Shown in pieces: positions 12,941 to 19,742 of a stretch of 23,502 nt of DNA (the stretch's first letter is position 1; each line of letters begins with the position of its first letter). Both the position numbers and the translations under genes were made by a program. The notes beneath the pieces were generated by a model, which worked only from the letters and a program-made list of their open reading frames with translations, did not search any database and was not told the DNA's origin. Source of the DNA: a virus; the IMG/VR virus record IMGVR_UViG_3300032820_000125, positions 1 through 23,502 of that record. One strand, 5' to 3'.

Positions 12941-13356
12941 TCTGTTGTTTCAGATATTTCGCTTTCGTCTTCTTTTTCTTCTTCTTCTGGGCCTGTGATT
13001 TTTTCGTAATACGAAACGATGTTCAAAATTTGCCTCAAATAGCGCTTAATATCGGACATGTTGGTGCTGAGATGTTCATAATTTTTAACGGTCAAACTAT
13101 AGTAAACGTTCGTCGGGGCTTCCCCTGCTTTCAAATCTTTGACATATTCTTCCATCACATCCGGCGTCAAAACACGCCATGACACGGGTAGCATTGTTAA
13201 TGGACTCGGTAAAATAGGCTGAAAAATTGGAGCCGGTTTTTCAACCGTCACAATAGAAACCGGCTTCACCTCTGGCACCAGCGCCTTGCCGTCAAGCAAC
13301 GCGCAACCGCTTAAATTAATCAGTGCTGCTACGATCAGGATTAGTGATTTCTGCAA
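12937..13356 (-). CDS. o-spanin (Rz1-like) outer-membrane lipoprotein
   Basis: 139 aa starting at TTG 13356; GGGAGCGG six bases upstream decides this start. Signal peptide MQKSLILIVAALINLSGC with a lipobox (LSGC, Cys18), so the mature protein is a lipid-anchored outer-membrane protein. The mature part has PAPIFQPILPSPLTMLPVSW, then VLTPDVMEEY, then NYEHLSTNMSDIKRYLRQIL and an acidic tail. This pattern (proline-rich linker, P-x-x-W-x-V-x-TP, N-x-x-x-I-x-x-Y) is, from memory, shared by outer-membrane spanins of marine phages. With the inner-membrane partner it fuses the two membranes at lysis. Its start is nested in the end of the i-spanin gene by 41 bases, the usual spanin architecture. Confidence 0.75.
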   Translation of the reverse strand: MQKSLILIVAALINLSGCALLDGKALVPEVKPVSIVTVEKPAPIFQPILPSPLTMLPVSWRVLTPDVMEEYVKDLKAGEAPTNVYYSLTVKNYEHLSTNMSDIKRYLRQILNIVSYYEKITGPEEEEKEDESEISETTD

Positions 13357-13723
13357 AATCCGCTCCCACCCGTTTAGTTGCTTTGTTGATGATAGCCTCG
13401 ATGAGTCCGGGCTTTCTTAGGCTGAGATGGTTCAAGTCGTGCTTGGCGAACTTCATTTTCAAATTACTCACTTCTTCGTTCGCTTCTCTGTTTTGCTCTT
13501 CCAACCCACGCATCTGTTCCTGCTGTTCTTTTTGGCGCTCCAGTGAGGCTAATATTTTGCGATTTTGATCTTCGATTGTATTTTCAAGCACTTGCTGATT
13601 GTTTACTGCAACCTGCAATTGAGTTGCAAACGCTACTTTTTCAGCTTCCGATTTATCGTAATACAATTTGAAAGCGCCTGAAACACCGCTCAAAGCCACA
13701 AAAAGTACAGCAACAGCCCACAT
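13316..13723 (-). CDS. i-spanin (Rz-like) inner-membrane coiled-coil protein
   Basis: 135 aa. One N-terminal membrane span (MWAVAVLFVALSGVSGAFKL) and a long periplasmic coiled coil (about residues 25-95: EKVAFATQLQVAVNNQQVLE, then NRKILASLERQKEQQEQMRG), then a globular end with KHDLNHLSLRKPGLIEAIIN and KATKRVGADF. The KPGLIExxINxATxR motif is, from memory, characteristic of Rz-like spanins in marine phages. It spans the periplasm and pairs with the o-spanin encoded in the overlapping frame. ATG at 13723 follows the holin-like stop by two bases. Confidence 0.78.
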   Translation of the reverse strand: MWAVAVLFVALSGVSGAFKLYYDKSEAEKVAFATQLQVAVNNQQVLENTIEDQNRKILASLERQKEQQEQMRGLEEQNREANEEVSNLKMKFAKHDLNHLSLRKPGLIEAIINKATKRVGADFAEITNPDRSSTD

Positions 13724-13725
13724 TT

Positions 13726-14043
13726 TTATTCGCCTTTAAACGCTTTCGAGCTATTTGAGGTTCCTGCGTACAGCCCAAACCATGCTGCACCAGCCCCAAC
13801 AATAATTGAAATCAAGCCGCTCTGCTCCAGCGAAGGCGCTTCAAGCGTCATAAACCACATCACCGAATAATAAAGCAGAAAAATGTAAACTGATAAAAAC
13901 GCTCGCGGGAAGATACGCCATGAGTCGACCGCCCGGGCTAAATATATCCATTTTTGATACGGATTTACGCTACTGTTAGATGTGGACGTATCAACAGACA
14001 GATCCAGCTCAAGTTCGATCTTCTTCTTGATTGGTTCGACCAT
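13726..14043 (-). CDS. Holin candidate, two membrane spans (105 aa)
   Basis: ATG 14043 preceded by AAGGAAC. Cytoplasmic acidic/basic N-terminus, then DSWRIFPRAFLSVYIFLLYY (span 1) and ISIIVGAGAAWFGLYAGTS (span 2), with a charged C-terminal KAFKGE. The DSWRxFPR...WFM...AAWFGLY pattern is, from memory, that of a holin/TM family in phages. Its position next to the spanin genes supports a lysis role: forming the pore or the membrane lesion that releases or activates the endolysin. Whether it, or the 53-aa protein at 17351, is the true holin is not decided by sequence. Confidence 0.72.
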   Translation of the reverse strand: MVEPIKKKIELELDLSVDTSTSNSSVNPYQKWIYLARAVDSWRIFPRAFLSVYIFLLYYSVMWFMTLEAPSLEQSGLISIIVGAGAAWFGLYAGTSNSSKAFKGE

Positions 14044-14052
14044 TTTAGTTCC

Positions 14053-14553
14053 TTACTTCTTAGACAGCGGGTTCAGCAACGCATCGCGAATCTGCTTATC
14101 GACGTCGGCTTCGAGTGTGTCGATTGCCGCATCCAGCTTCGTCATCTTCGCATCCATTCTGTTCTCAAAACTCGACAGCAACGTCCGAACGGTGTCGACC
14201 GATTCACGATTTCGGCTGTCCTGCTTGTCCAGACTCTTAAAGACGTCGGCCACGTCTGATCGGATGTCGAGCTTCAACTCGTTCAGAGACGCGCGAACAT
14301 CGACTAGCGATTCCTTGGTTTGTTCGACCAGCGATTCGATGGCCGAGTTCTGTTCCTCGAACACCGCCAGCGTCTGCTCAATTCCAGATAAGTCCGGGGC
14401 GGTGTAGGAACTTATTTTAGTTTCCATCGCAGTCCACCGCGCATAAGCTTCAAAGCCACCCCAAATCGCACCGCCAATAGCGCCGAGCAGCGGCACTAAC
14501 AGCAATAGTTTGCTGCCGGAAAGCTTTATGCCGCTGTACTCTACTTCTGCCAC
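14053..14553 (-). CDS. Membrane-anchored coiled-coil protein (166 aa)
   Basis: Starts at GTG 14553, inside the end of the upstream gene by 13 bases (coupling). One membrane span near residues 15-35 (KLLLLVPLLGAIGGAIWGGF), then a long helical region rich in heptads from about residue 50 to 160 (EQTLAVFEEQNSAIESLVEQ ... RTLLSSFENRMDAKMTKLDA). The topology would place the coil in the periplasm, similar in design to a spanin or an antiholin-like lysis regulator. I do not recognise a precise family. No ATG lies near the start, and the ribosome-binding site is weak. Confidence 0.72.
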   Translation of the reverse strand: MAEVEYSGIKLSGSKLLLLVPLLGAIGGAIWGGFEAYARWTAMETKISSYTAPDLSGIEQTLAVFEEQNSAIESLVEQTKESLVDVRASLNELKLDIRSDVADVFKSLDKQDSRNRESVDTVRTLLSSFENRMDAKMTKLDAAIDTLEADVDKQIRDALLNPLSKK

Positions 14554-16304
14554 TGTAGTTTTACCAGTTCATTCATGTCCTGATTTGCTTGGGCTGAAAA
14601 CCACATCGATGCCGGATGGTCGTGGTTCTCGCCGCCATCCATTTCAACTGGAGCATACCATTCCTGTAAATCCTGTAATTCGGTCGATTTGTAGGTGGGT
14701 GCAGACATCCGCATCACACTCAAAGCGGCACCTTGCATTGCAGCATCATAATTACGGCTTAAATGACCCATCACCCTTGTCGCTATTTTCTTGGCGATTC
14801 TCTTGGTTTTCTGTTTACGAGAAGATTTTTCAGGCTTTTCTTTTGATGTTTCAGTTTTAGCCTCGGCCTTTTTATCGGAAGACTCAGATCGTGAAGCTAC
14901 ACGAGTAGGCTCTGGTCGTTCTTCCTCTGCCCCGGCTGCTTCAGGTTCTGATTCTTCTTCTTCTGCCTCAGCCACCTCCGTTTCTGATTCTTCCTCTGCT
15001 TCAGCTACTTCCATCTCAGGCTCGGATTCAGCCTCCACCTCCGTAGATTCCGGCTCAGATTCAGCAACCTCCACCTCTGTTTCTGCTTCAGATTCCGTCA
15101 TTTCAACGACTTCCGGTTCAGATTCAGCTACCTCAACTTCGACTACTTCTGGCTCAGATTCCGTCATTTCAATTTCGACCGGCTCCGGCTCAGACACTTC
15201 AGGTACGTTCACCTCGGCCACTTCCATTTCTGGCATATCAATTTCAGGTAATTCGTCTAATATTTCGGAAAAGCTCATTTCAGTTGTTTCAGACCCGGCA
15301 AAATCATCAGGCATTCCCATGTCATCTGACATTCCCATATCTTCAAACCCTGCCAGATCGTCAAACGAGTCAAGGCTCGTCATGTCGTCAAACCCACCAC
15401 CTGTGTCGATTTCCTGAATCGTTTCAGTTTCGTAATCCACTTCAAACGAGTCTATGATTTCACCCGATTCCGTTTCCACAATCGCTATTTCGATATTGAC
15501 GTTGGATGTGTCGGGAGAACCCACAATTTCAGCCAGCGCCGGGTTTGAAAATAAATCCTCTGCGCCGATAAAATCTTCTTCAGGTTCTTCAAAAGCTATT
15601 TCAGGCTCAGGTTCCGTTATAACTTCCTCAAGAATTTCCTCAATGACATCATCCATGTCATCCTGAACGATGGTCACAATCTGTTCAGTGATGTAACTAA
15701 TGGCGTTGTAGCCCGTCGTGAGCCACGGATCGGTGAACTGTGGGCCATATAGCCCTGTCGGATAACCCGCATCCTGACCATACAATTCCAACAACATGGA
15801 CAACTCAACCCATGAGTTAGAAACGACGGTCTGCTCGAACTCATATTCTCGAAGTCCACTGTAGTCCAGCACAAATTCATGCTCGTATTTTTCAAGCACT
15901 TCTTCGTTCTCGGTCAGCGTCAACGTCAAATTAAAATTATCCTGACAATCCACACCAACGCCAGTTTGGTCACATGTTGGCAAAACCGCATTACTGGAAT
16001 GCGAGGTCGTCGAAACGCCGTATGCGAGATCGAACCCACGATTTATTTCTTCAGTGGTCATGGTTTCTGTCAAATCGACAGTTGTGCTATATGTTCCTCC
16101 GGCAGCACCCGTACACGCTTCGCCAGGACTACAATACCCCGTGTTTCCAGTCATCGTCGCATCGCCGCTGGTCGTAAACTCAACAAGTCCCGGCAATAAA
16201 TTGTCTGAAATAGTCGGCGTTAGAACTTGAGTCGTGACTTCTTCGATCACTTCTTCAGCCCGAGCAATGAAGCTAATTAGCAGAAGTAAAATGCTAATCC
16301 TCAT
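14541..16304 (-). CDS. Secreted protein with long acidic SEPE-type repeat and basic C-terminal helix
   Basis: 587 aa from ATG 16304; a TTG at 16316 is also in frame but has no better ribosome site. Signal peptide MRISILLLLISFIARA with cleavage after ARA. The mature N-terminal domain (to about 215) has four cysteines (CSPGEAC; CDQTGVGVDC) likely in disulfides. From about 220 to 470 it is almost purely acidic low complexity, with repeated ESEPEVVEVEVAESEPE-like units and MDDDG-type Asp stretches. It then switches to a strongly basic segment (SSRKQKTKRIAKKIATRVMG) and a short globular end. Similar secreted acidic proteins occur, from memory, in lysis regions of marine phages. Function is unknown; envelope disruption or metal binding are guesses. 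Confidence 0.7.
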   Translation of the reverse strand: MRISILLLLISFIARAEEVIEEVTTQVLTPTISDNLLPGLVEFTTSGDATMTGNTGYCSPGEACTGAAGGTYSTTVDLTETMTTEEINRGFDLAYGVSTTSHSSNAVLPTCDQTGVGVDCQDNFNLTLTLTENEEVLEKYEHEFVLDYSGLREYEFEQTVVSNSWVELSMLLELYGQDAGYPTGLYGPQFTDPWLTTGYNAISYITEQIVTIVQDDMDDVIEEILEEVITEPEPEIAFEEPEEDFIGAEDLFSNPALAEIVGSPDTSNVNIEIAIVETESGEIIDSFEVDYETETIQEIDTGGGFDDMTSLDSFDDLAGFEDMGMSDDMGMPDDFAGSETTEMSFSEILDELPEIDMPEMEVAEVNVPEVSEPEPVEIEMTESEPEVVEVEVAESEPEVVEMTESEAETEVEVAESEPESTEVEAESEPEMEVAEAEEESETEVAEAEEEESEPEAAGAEEERPEPTRVASRSESSDKKAEAKTETSKEKPEKSSRKQKTKRIAKKIATRVMGHLSRNYDAAMQGAALSVMRMSAPTYKSTELQDLQEWYAPVEMDGGENHDHPASMWFSAQANQDMNELVKLQWQK

Positions 16305-16815
16305 CGGGATCTTCAAACTTTACGTTGCCGTGGTCGTCCCTTGACCATTCTTTTTTGTCGATTCCAGCGCGTTTTTTATACTCCCGCTCGTCAGGACGGC
16401 GCTCCGCGTTTGTTTGCCACAGCGCAAGCGCTTCTTCGCCAATCTTTCCTTCGTAAGGGCAGGGCGTTCCCGCCATCTCCATAGCCTCGAACACACGCTT
16501 ATCCTGACAAAGAAGGCTGACGCCAGCGACTTTCATCCCCATAAAATAGAGACTGCGAGCGAGTTTTATGCGCTCACAATTTTTGTCTCTGACCGTCGTG
16601 CCAGCGGCGAATCCGAAAATCTGTGTCTGGACTGCTGCGGAAGCGGGGTAACTGCAAACGTCCTGATTATTCAGGACTATATTTGGGGCGCTTGCCGTGG
16701 GCGGCGTTTTATCGACCGTGGTCGTACCTGTCACTGTAGAAGTGATGGTATTCGTACTTTGACCAAACGCAAATGACGAAGCCACGACTAACAGAATCGC
16801 AATGAGCGCACGCAT
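16294..16815 (-). CDS. Secreted cysteine-containing protein of the lysis region (173 aa)
   Basis: ATG 16815, one base after the endolysin stop. Signal peptide MRALIAILLVVASSFAFGQ, then a Thr-rich linker (STNTITSTVTGTTTVDKTPP), then a domain with NNQDVCSYPASAAVQTQIFG, DKNCERIKLARSLYFMGMKV, GVSLLCQDKRVFEAMEMAGT and CPYEGKIGEEALALW. The PTASAPNI...NQDxC...FG...RDxNCExxKLAR and LCQDxRVFEAMEMAGTPCPY blocks are a recurring family in marine phages from memory, with four conserved cysteines. It is probably a periplasmic or virion-associated protein; a precise role is not known. It is coupled to the acidic secreted protein by an 11-base overlap. Confidence 0.72.
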   Translation of the reverse strand: MRALIAILLVVASSFAFGQSTNTITSTVTGTTTVDKTPPTASAPNIVLNNQDVCSYPASAAVQTQIFGFAAGTTVRDKNCERIKLARSLYFMGMKVAGVSLLCQDKRVFEAMEMAGTPCPYEGKIGEEALALWQTNAERRPDEREYKKRAGIDKKEWSRDDHGNVKFEDPDED

Positions 16816-16816
16816 T

Positions 16817-17287
16817 TTACAAGTCGATAAGATTTTGCGCGATACGACGGCTCCAACCCTTCCCGAAATTATCAAACGTTCTTAGATCGCAAGCCGCCTT
16901 TAATCGCAATCCGTTAAAAATGGCTACAATTTTGTAAGCATTTAATTTCTGCGCGGCGTTAATAGTTTGCGGTCCAATTATGCCGTCATCAGGGCATTTG
17001 AGCGCCCGCTGTAACCACTTTGTTGCTTGTTTGACGCCAGCATTAACCGCTGCATCAAACAAACTCAATCCAATAGGGCTTGGCAATTCATCGCCTCTTA
17101 CCCGATCCCAATAATCTTCCTTATAAATTGATTTAGCGCCGTCAAGCGTTAATTTCTTGATGTCTACATCAGGGTATGACCGCTTGGAGACGCCGTATTT
17201 TGTTTCGCCTCCAGGATCAGCGGGATTATCGACGTATCCCCCCTCATGGCCGATAACAATCATAAATGCGTGATCAAAATTACTCAT
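16817..17287 (-). CDS. Endolysin, GH108-type N-acetylmuramidase
   Basis: 156 aa from ATG 17287; in-frame TTG codons at 17320 and 17347 would extend it, but the family normally starts at this Met. Catalytic motif GHEGGYVDNPADPGGETKYG with the general acid Glu15, followed by KEDYWDRVRGDELPSPIGLS and FDAAVNAGVKQATKWLQRAL; the second part carries the PG_binding_3-like DGIIGPQTINA. No signal peptide, so it needs a holin. It hydrolyses the glycan backbone of peptidoglycan. Upstream is a non-coding gap that contains the parS match; the ribosome-binding site is weak, so initiation may depend on coupling to the holin-like gene, which ends at 17351. Confidence 0.92.
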   Translation of the reverse strand: MSNFDHAFMIVIGHEGGYVDNPADPGGETKYGVSKRSYPDVDIKKLTLDGAKSIYKEDYWDRVRGDELPSPIGLSLFDAAVNAGVKQATKWLQRALKCPDDGIIGPQTINAAQKLNAYKIVAIFNGLRLKAACDLRTFDNFGKGWSRRIAQNLIDL

Positions 17288-17320
17288 ATCAATAGCGAAT
17301 ACGGAAGGATGTAAATTCAA

Positions 17321-17336
17321 TGTTCCACGTGAAACA
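17321..17336. other. parS: parS-like centromere site (exact match to the chromosomal ParB-binding consensus)
   Basis: TGTTCCACGTGAAACA matches TGTTNCACGTGAAACA, the widely conserved ParB/Spo0J binding site of bacterial chromosomes, at every fixed position; the other strand reads TGTTTCACGTGGAACA, the other common natural form. It is in the short gap between the holin-like gene and the endolysin start, outside coding sequence if the ATG at 17287 is used. It also encodes the little frame MFHVEH known from other parS sites. No parA or parB gene is in the window. Confidence 0.85.
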
Positions 17337-17350
17337 TGCTTTCTCAATTA

Positions 17351-17512
17351 CTATATCTTGCCTTTCTCTTTCAAAACAAAACCAGCAGCACCGCCGAAAA
17401 TTCCGAGCATGACTAACCAGGATTGGCCTGAAATGATGCCCAATCCCATTACAATTGCACCTGCTGCGGCATAACTCGACGGTTCTTTAAATCGATCAAT
17501 AATCCAGTTCAT
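17351..17512 (-). CDS. 53-aa two-span membrane protein, holin-like
   Basis: ATG 17512 with GAGG about eleven bases upstream. The product begins MNWIIDRFKEPSSYAAAGAI and continues VMGLGIISGQSWLVMLGIF and GGAAGFVLKEKGKI. Two short hydrophobic spans separated by a small polar turn (SGQS) and a positively charged tail: the topology of small class II holins. The (M)NW(I)xxRLKEPSTWAG-like start is, from memory, typical of small phage holins beside endolysins. It lies just before the endolysin gene, separated by the parS-containing gap. A second holin candidate is at 13726, so one may act as holin and the other as antiholin or pinholin. Confidence 0.72.
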   Translation of the reverse strand: MNWIIDRFKEPSSYAAAGAIVMGLGIISGQSWLVMLGIFGGAAGFVLKEKGKI

Positions 17513-17571
17513 AATTAAACCTCGAACCGTTTTGTCTAAAATAATGTAAAGCCCCGTTGCATGGATTGGCT
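17513..17571. other. Short non-coding spacer
   Basis: About 60 bases between the 67-aa gene and the holin-like gene, one of few gaps in the leftward block. It holds the GAGG ribosome-binding site of the holin-like gene and a T-rich stretch, but no clear terminator or promoter that I can support. Confidence 0.4.
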
Positions 17572-17775
17572 TCAGGCATCGGCCTCGTCTATCGTGATTT
17601 CTCCGTCATCGAGAAGCTCTTGAATCCATTCGTAATGAGCGTTTCCGGTATCTATCGGAACCCCATATTTCACGCTGTCATAGACCACCTCGATGATGCA
17701 CGGGTCTGAGGTGCCGAGCGTATTGACATACTTCAGGGACGTTGCGTTTTTAATTTTGACTTTGTTTAAACCCAT
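17572..17775 (-). CDS. Small protein following the tail fibre (67 aa)
   Basis: ATG 17775 overlaps the tail fibre stop (TAATG), so it is translationally coupled; the longer in-frame extension is rejected. The product has LNKVKIKNATSLKYVNTLGT, then IIEVVYDSVKYGVPIDTGNA, then HYEWIQELLDDGEITIDEAD. The C-terminal NxHYxxIQxxxxxGxxIxEAD motif is, from memory, a recurring ending of phage proteins encoded beside tail fibres. It may be a tail fibre assembly factor or a minor tail component; that is inference from position. Confidence 0.72.
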   Translation of the reverse strand: MGLNKVKIKNATSLKYVNTLGTSDPCIIEVVYDSVKYGVPIDTGNAHYEWIQELLDDGEITIDEADA

Positions 17776-19739
17776 TATGATAGCTCCGCATCTGCTGTTG
17801 CGCCGTCGTACCAAATTGCGTATGACCCGCCGGAATTGTAAACGCCCGCTGAGTCAACATTGGTTTGCTGCTGCGTACCGGCCACGCCCGTACACGTAGG
17901 AGCGGCTCGCATCTGAACCTGAAACTGCCAGTTACTATAATTTACACCACCCGTATTCGATGACCCGTACAGGATAGCGTTTGAGCTTTCGCGATCTGCG
18001 AAATAACGACGACAACGCAATAGATTCTCGTTCGGTTTTTCATACTGAAATGCACTTGCCGTACTACCAATTTCCAACTGGACTCCCGTCATATGAAAAT
18101 TATTCGAGGTGTTATCTAGCGCATCAACTTGTCCAACATAGGAATTGGCAGCCGTATAGTCGGCCCATGAAGTAGCAAGCGTTCCTGATGTGTAATTCGT
18201 TCCTGCCACCAGCACAAACTGAACGTAAAGACTTGTCGCATTATTATTGTCAAATGGATCGCCAGTACTCGTATCTCCAGCGAAGGTAAGCGTTTTGTAC
18301 TCCCACGTATTGGTTGAACTTACCGTGTAGGCTTGCGAAATATGCCGATTATTATCGTTATCGTGCAGGGATACTATATACGTCCCTGTTTTTGTCGTGT
18401 TCACCCAGAAGGAAAGGGTGACTGCCTTGGCTTGCGCGTCACCTTTGTTAAAAGCCTGTAAATCTTGCCCTTCAAAAATTTGCGCTATGTAAATCACATC
18501 CGCCGCATCCACTGTCCCGGATGCGGTTGTGCAGTCCAGTTTCAACGAAGCGTAAAACCCATCGGGGCTTTCGGTTGCTTTCGTCATAGTAACTACTGCG
18601 TTTGGAGCACCCGATTCTCCATATTGCCATCTGTCCTGAACGTGATATCCGGTATCGGCATTGCCAATACCAGCTACTGAAGTTGCGCGCTGACAAATTT
18701 GCATATCGCCGTTGTAAATAAAATTCCTAGACCCGCCAATCTGACCTGTATTTAGTCCCGTGACACCCGAAATGCCGCCAGTGACGGCCAAATCCCCCGC
18801 CATTGTCACGTTGGTAGTTCCGGTCGGAATGCCCAGCACTGTCGCGTCAGCATCATTAACAAGAGTTACATCGTTGGTCGAGCCTTGCCCAGTTAATATC
18901 GCACCAAGCACACTTGTATAACCTAAAGCAGCATTATCGCCTGCTGATGTGTCGCCATCAGGCTCGAAAGTTGCAGCAGTAGCGACGGCGGTAACATCGA
19001 CTGAGGCAAGCACTGAGCTTCCTGCCACGTTCAAGCCCGCAGCACCAACGAGCTTTAAGTCATCATCGCTTTCATCCCACAGCATGTAAGCACCGGAGGT
19101 GGCTCCAAAGAATTTAACGTCATAACCAGTATCGTTAACCCCCGTGATTATTGTTCCATTGAATTGTGAATTACCGTCTACAGTCAGGCTCGACACGATG
19201 AGCGGATCGGTGCCGCTAATTTGCACCTGCATGACTTGAACAGTGCTGGTAGTGTTCAGGATGCCCATGAACATCTTGCTGGCGGCGTGCTGTCCCGCTG
19301 TCAGCGCTGCACCATTGTCTTGCAGGGCAATTGCGCTCAGGCCGGATATGGCTACGGTTGTCGCGCCTGTATTGGTGCTGCCGCTTGCCATCCACACAAA
19401 GCGCTGTCCCGCCGCGTAAGCCGTTATCGCAGGCGAGGGCGACAAGGTTATAGCGTCAGCTCCTCCGCCCGCTGTACCGCACCATATGAACGCCTCAGCC
19501 TGTGCCTGGCCTAGTGACAGGCTGTCTGTGGCAGCGGTGCCGACTTTCATGGCTGTAAACTTGTGCGTAGCAAGCGGAATATCGCCCGTAACGACGCTTT
19601 GGCCGTCTACGGCAATGGATTGCGTCAACGCTGTGGCGATGTCGGAATTGTTAGCATCGACCTCGTTCGAGGAAATAACCGTCCCGCTCACGAAATTCGG
19701 GTATGGGTTTGAGTATGTGCCTGAGCCGTTTCTAGCCAT
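17775..19739 (-). CDS. Tail fibre / receptor-binding protein
   Basis: 654 aa, starts MARNGSGTYSNPYPNFVSGT and continues VISSNEVDANNSDIATALTQ, the standard N-terminus of phage tail fibres that attach to the baseplate or tail hub. Then a beta-rich repetitive shaft (about 50-335; VDGNSQFNGTIITGVND, LAVTGGISGVTGLNTG), low in charged residues and high in Thr/Gly/Ala, as expected for trimeric beta structure. From about 338 a carbohydrate-binding-like domain begins with RNFIYNGDMQICQRATS and includes DRWQYGESGAPN and LSFWVNTTKTGTY; the NFIxNGDMxIxQR motif recurs in marine phage tail fibres from memory. The end (LRCRRYFADRESSN region) may be the host-specific tip. It would bind the surface receptor of the host. 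Confidence 0.87.
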   Translation of the reverse strand: MARNGSGTYSNPYPNFVSGTVISSNEVDANNSDIATALTQSIAVDGQSVVTGDIPLATHKFTAMKVGTAATDSLSLGQAQAEAFIWCGTAGGGADAITLSPSPAITAYAAGQRFVWMASGSTNTGATTVAISGLSAIALQDNGAALTAGQHAASKMFMGILNTTSTVQVMQVQISGTDPLIVSSLTVDGNSQFNGTIITGVNDTGYDVKFFGATSGAYMLWDESDDDLKLVGAAGLNVAGSSVLASVDVTAVATAATFEPDGDTSAGDNAALGYTSVLGAILTGQGSTNDVTLVNDADATVLGIPTGTTNVTMAGDLAVTGGISGVTGLNTGQIGGSRNFIYNGDMQICQRATSVAGIGNADTGYHVQDRWQYGESGAPNAVVTMTKATESPDGFYASLKLDCTTASGTVDAADVIYIAQIFEGQDLQAFNKGDAQAKAVTLSFWVNTTKTGTYIVSLHDNDNNRHISQAYTVSSTNTWEYKTLTFAGDTSTGDPFDNNNATSLYVQFVLVAGTNYTSGTLATSWADYTAANSYVGQVDALDNTSNNFHMTGVQLEIGSTASAFQYEKPNENLLRCRRYFADRESSNAILYGSSNTGGVNYSNWQFQVQMRAAPTCTGVAGTQQQTNVDSAGVYNSGGSYAIWYDGATADAELS

Positions 19740-19742
19740 TGT

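Noticed and set aside
13232-13264. Inverted repeat GCCGGTTT/AAACCGGC as rightward terminator
   Set aside because: The loop is 17 bases, no U-tract follows on either strand, and it lies within the o-spanin gene.
14791-15417. 208-codon plus-strand Ser/Thr-rich frame
   Set aside because: Antisense image of the acidic repeat region; Ser-rich composition follows from complementing Glu/Ser codons.
17288-17347. Longer endolysin starting at TTG 17347 or 17320
   Set aside because: The family normally begins shortly before the catalytic Glu; the extra residues have no family resemblance and would turn the parS site into coding sequence. Not fully excluded because the ATG at 17287 lacks a ribosome site.
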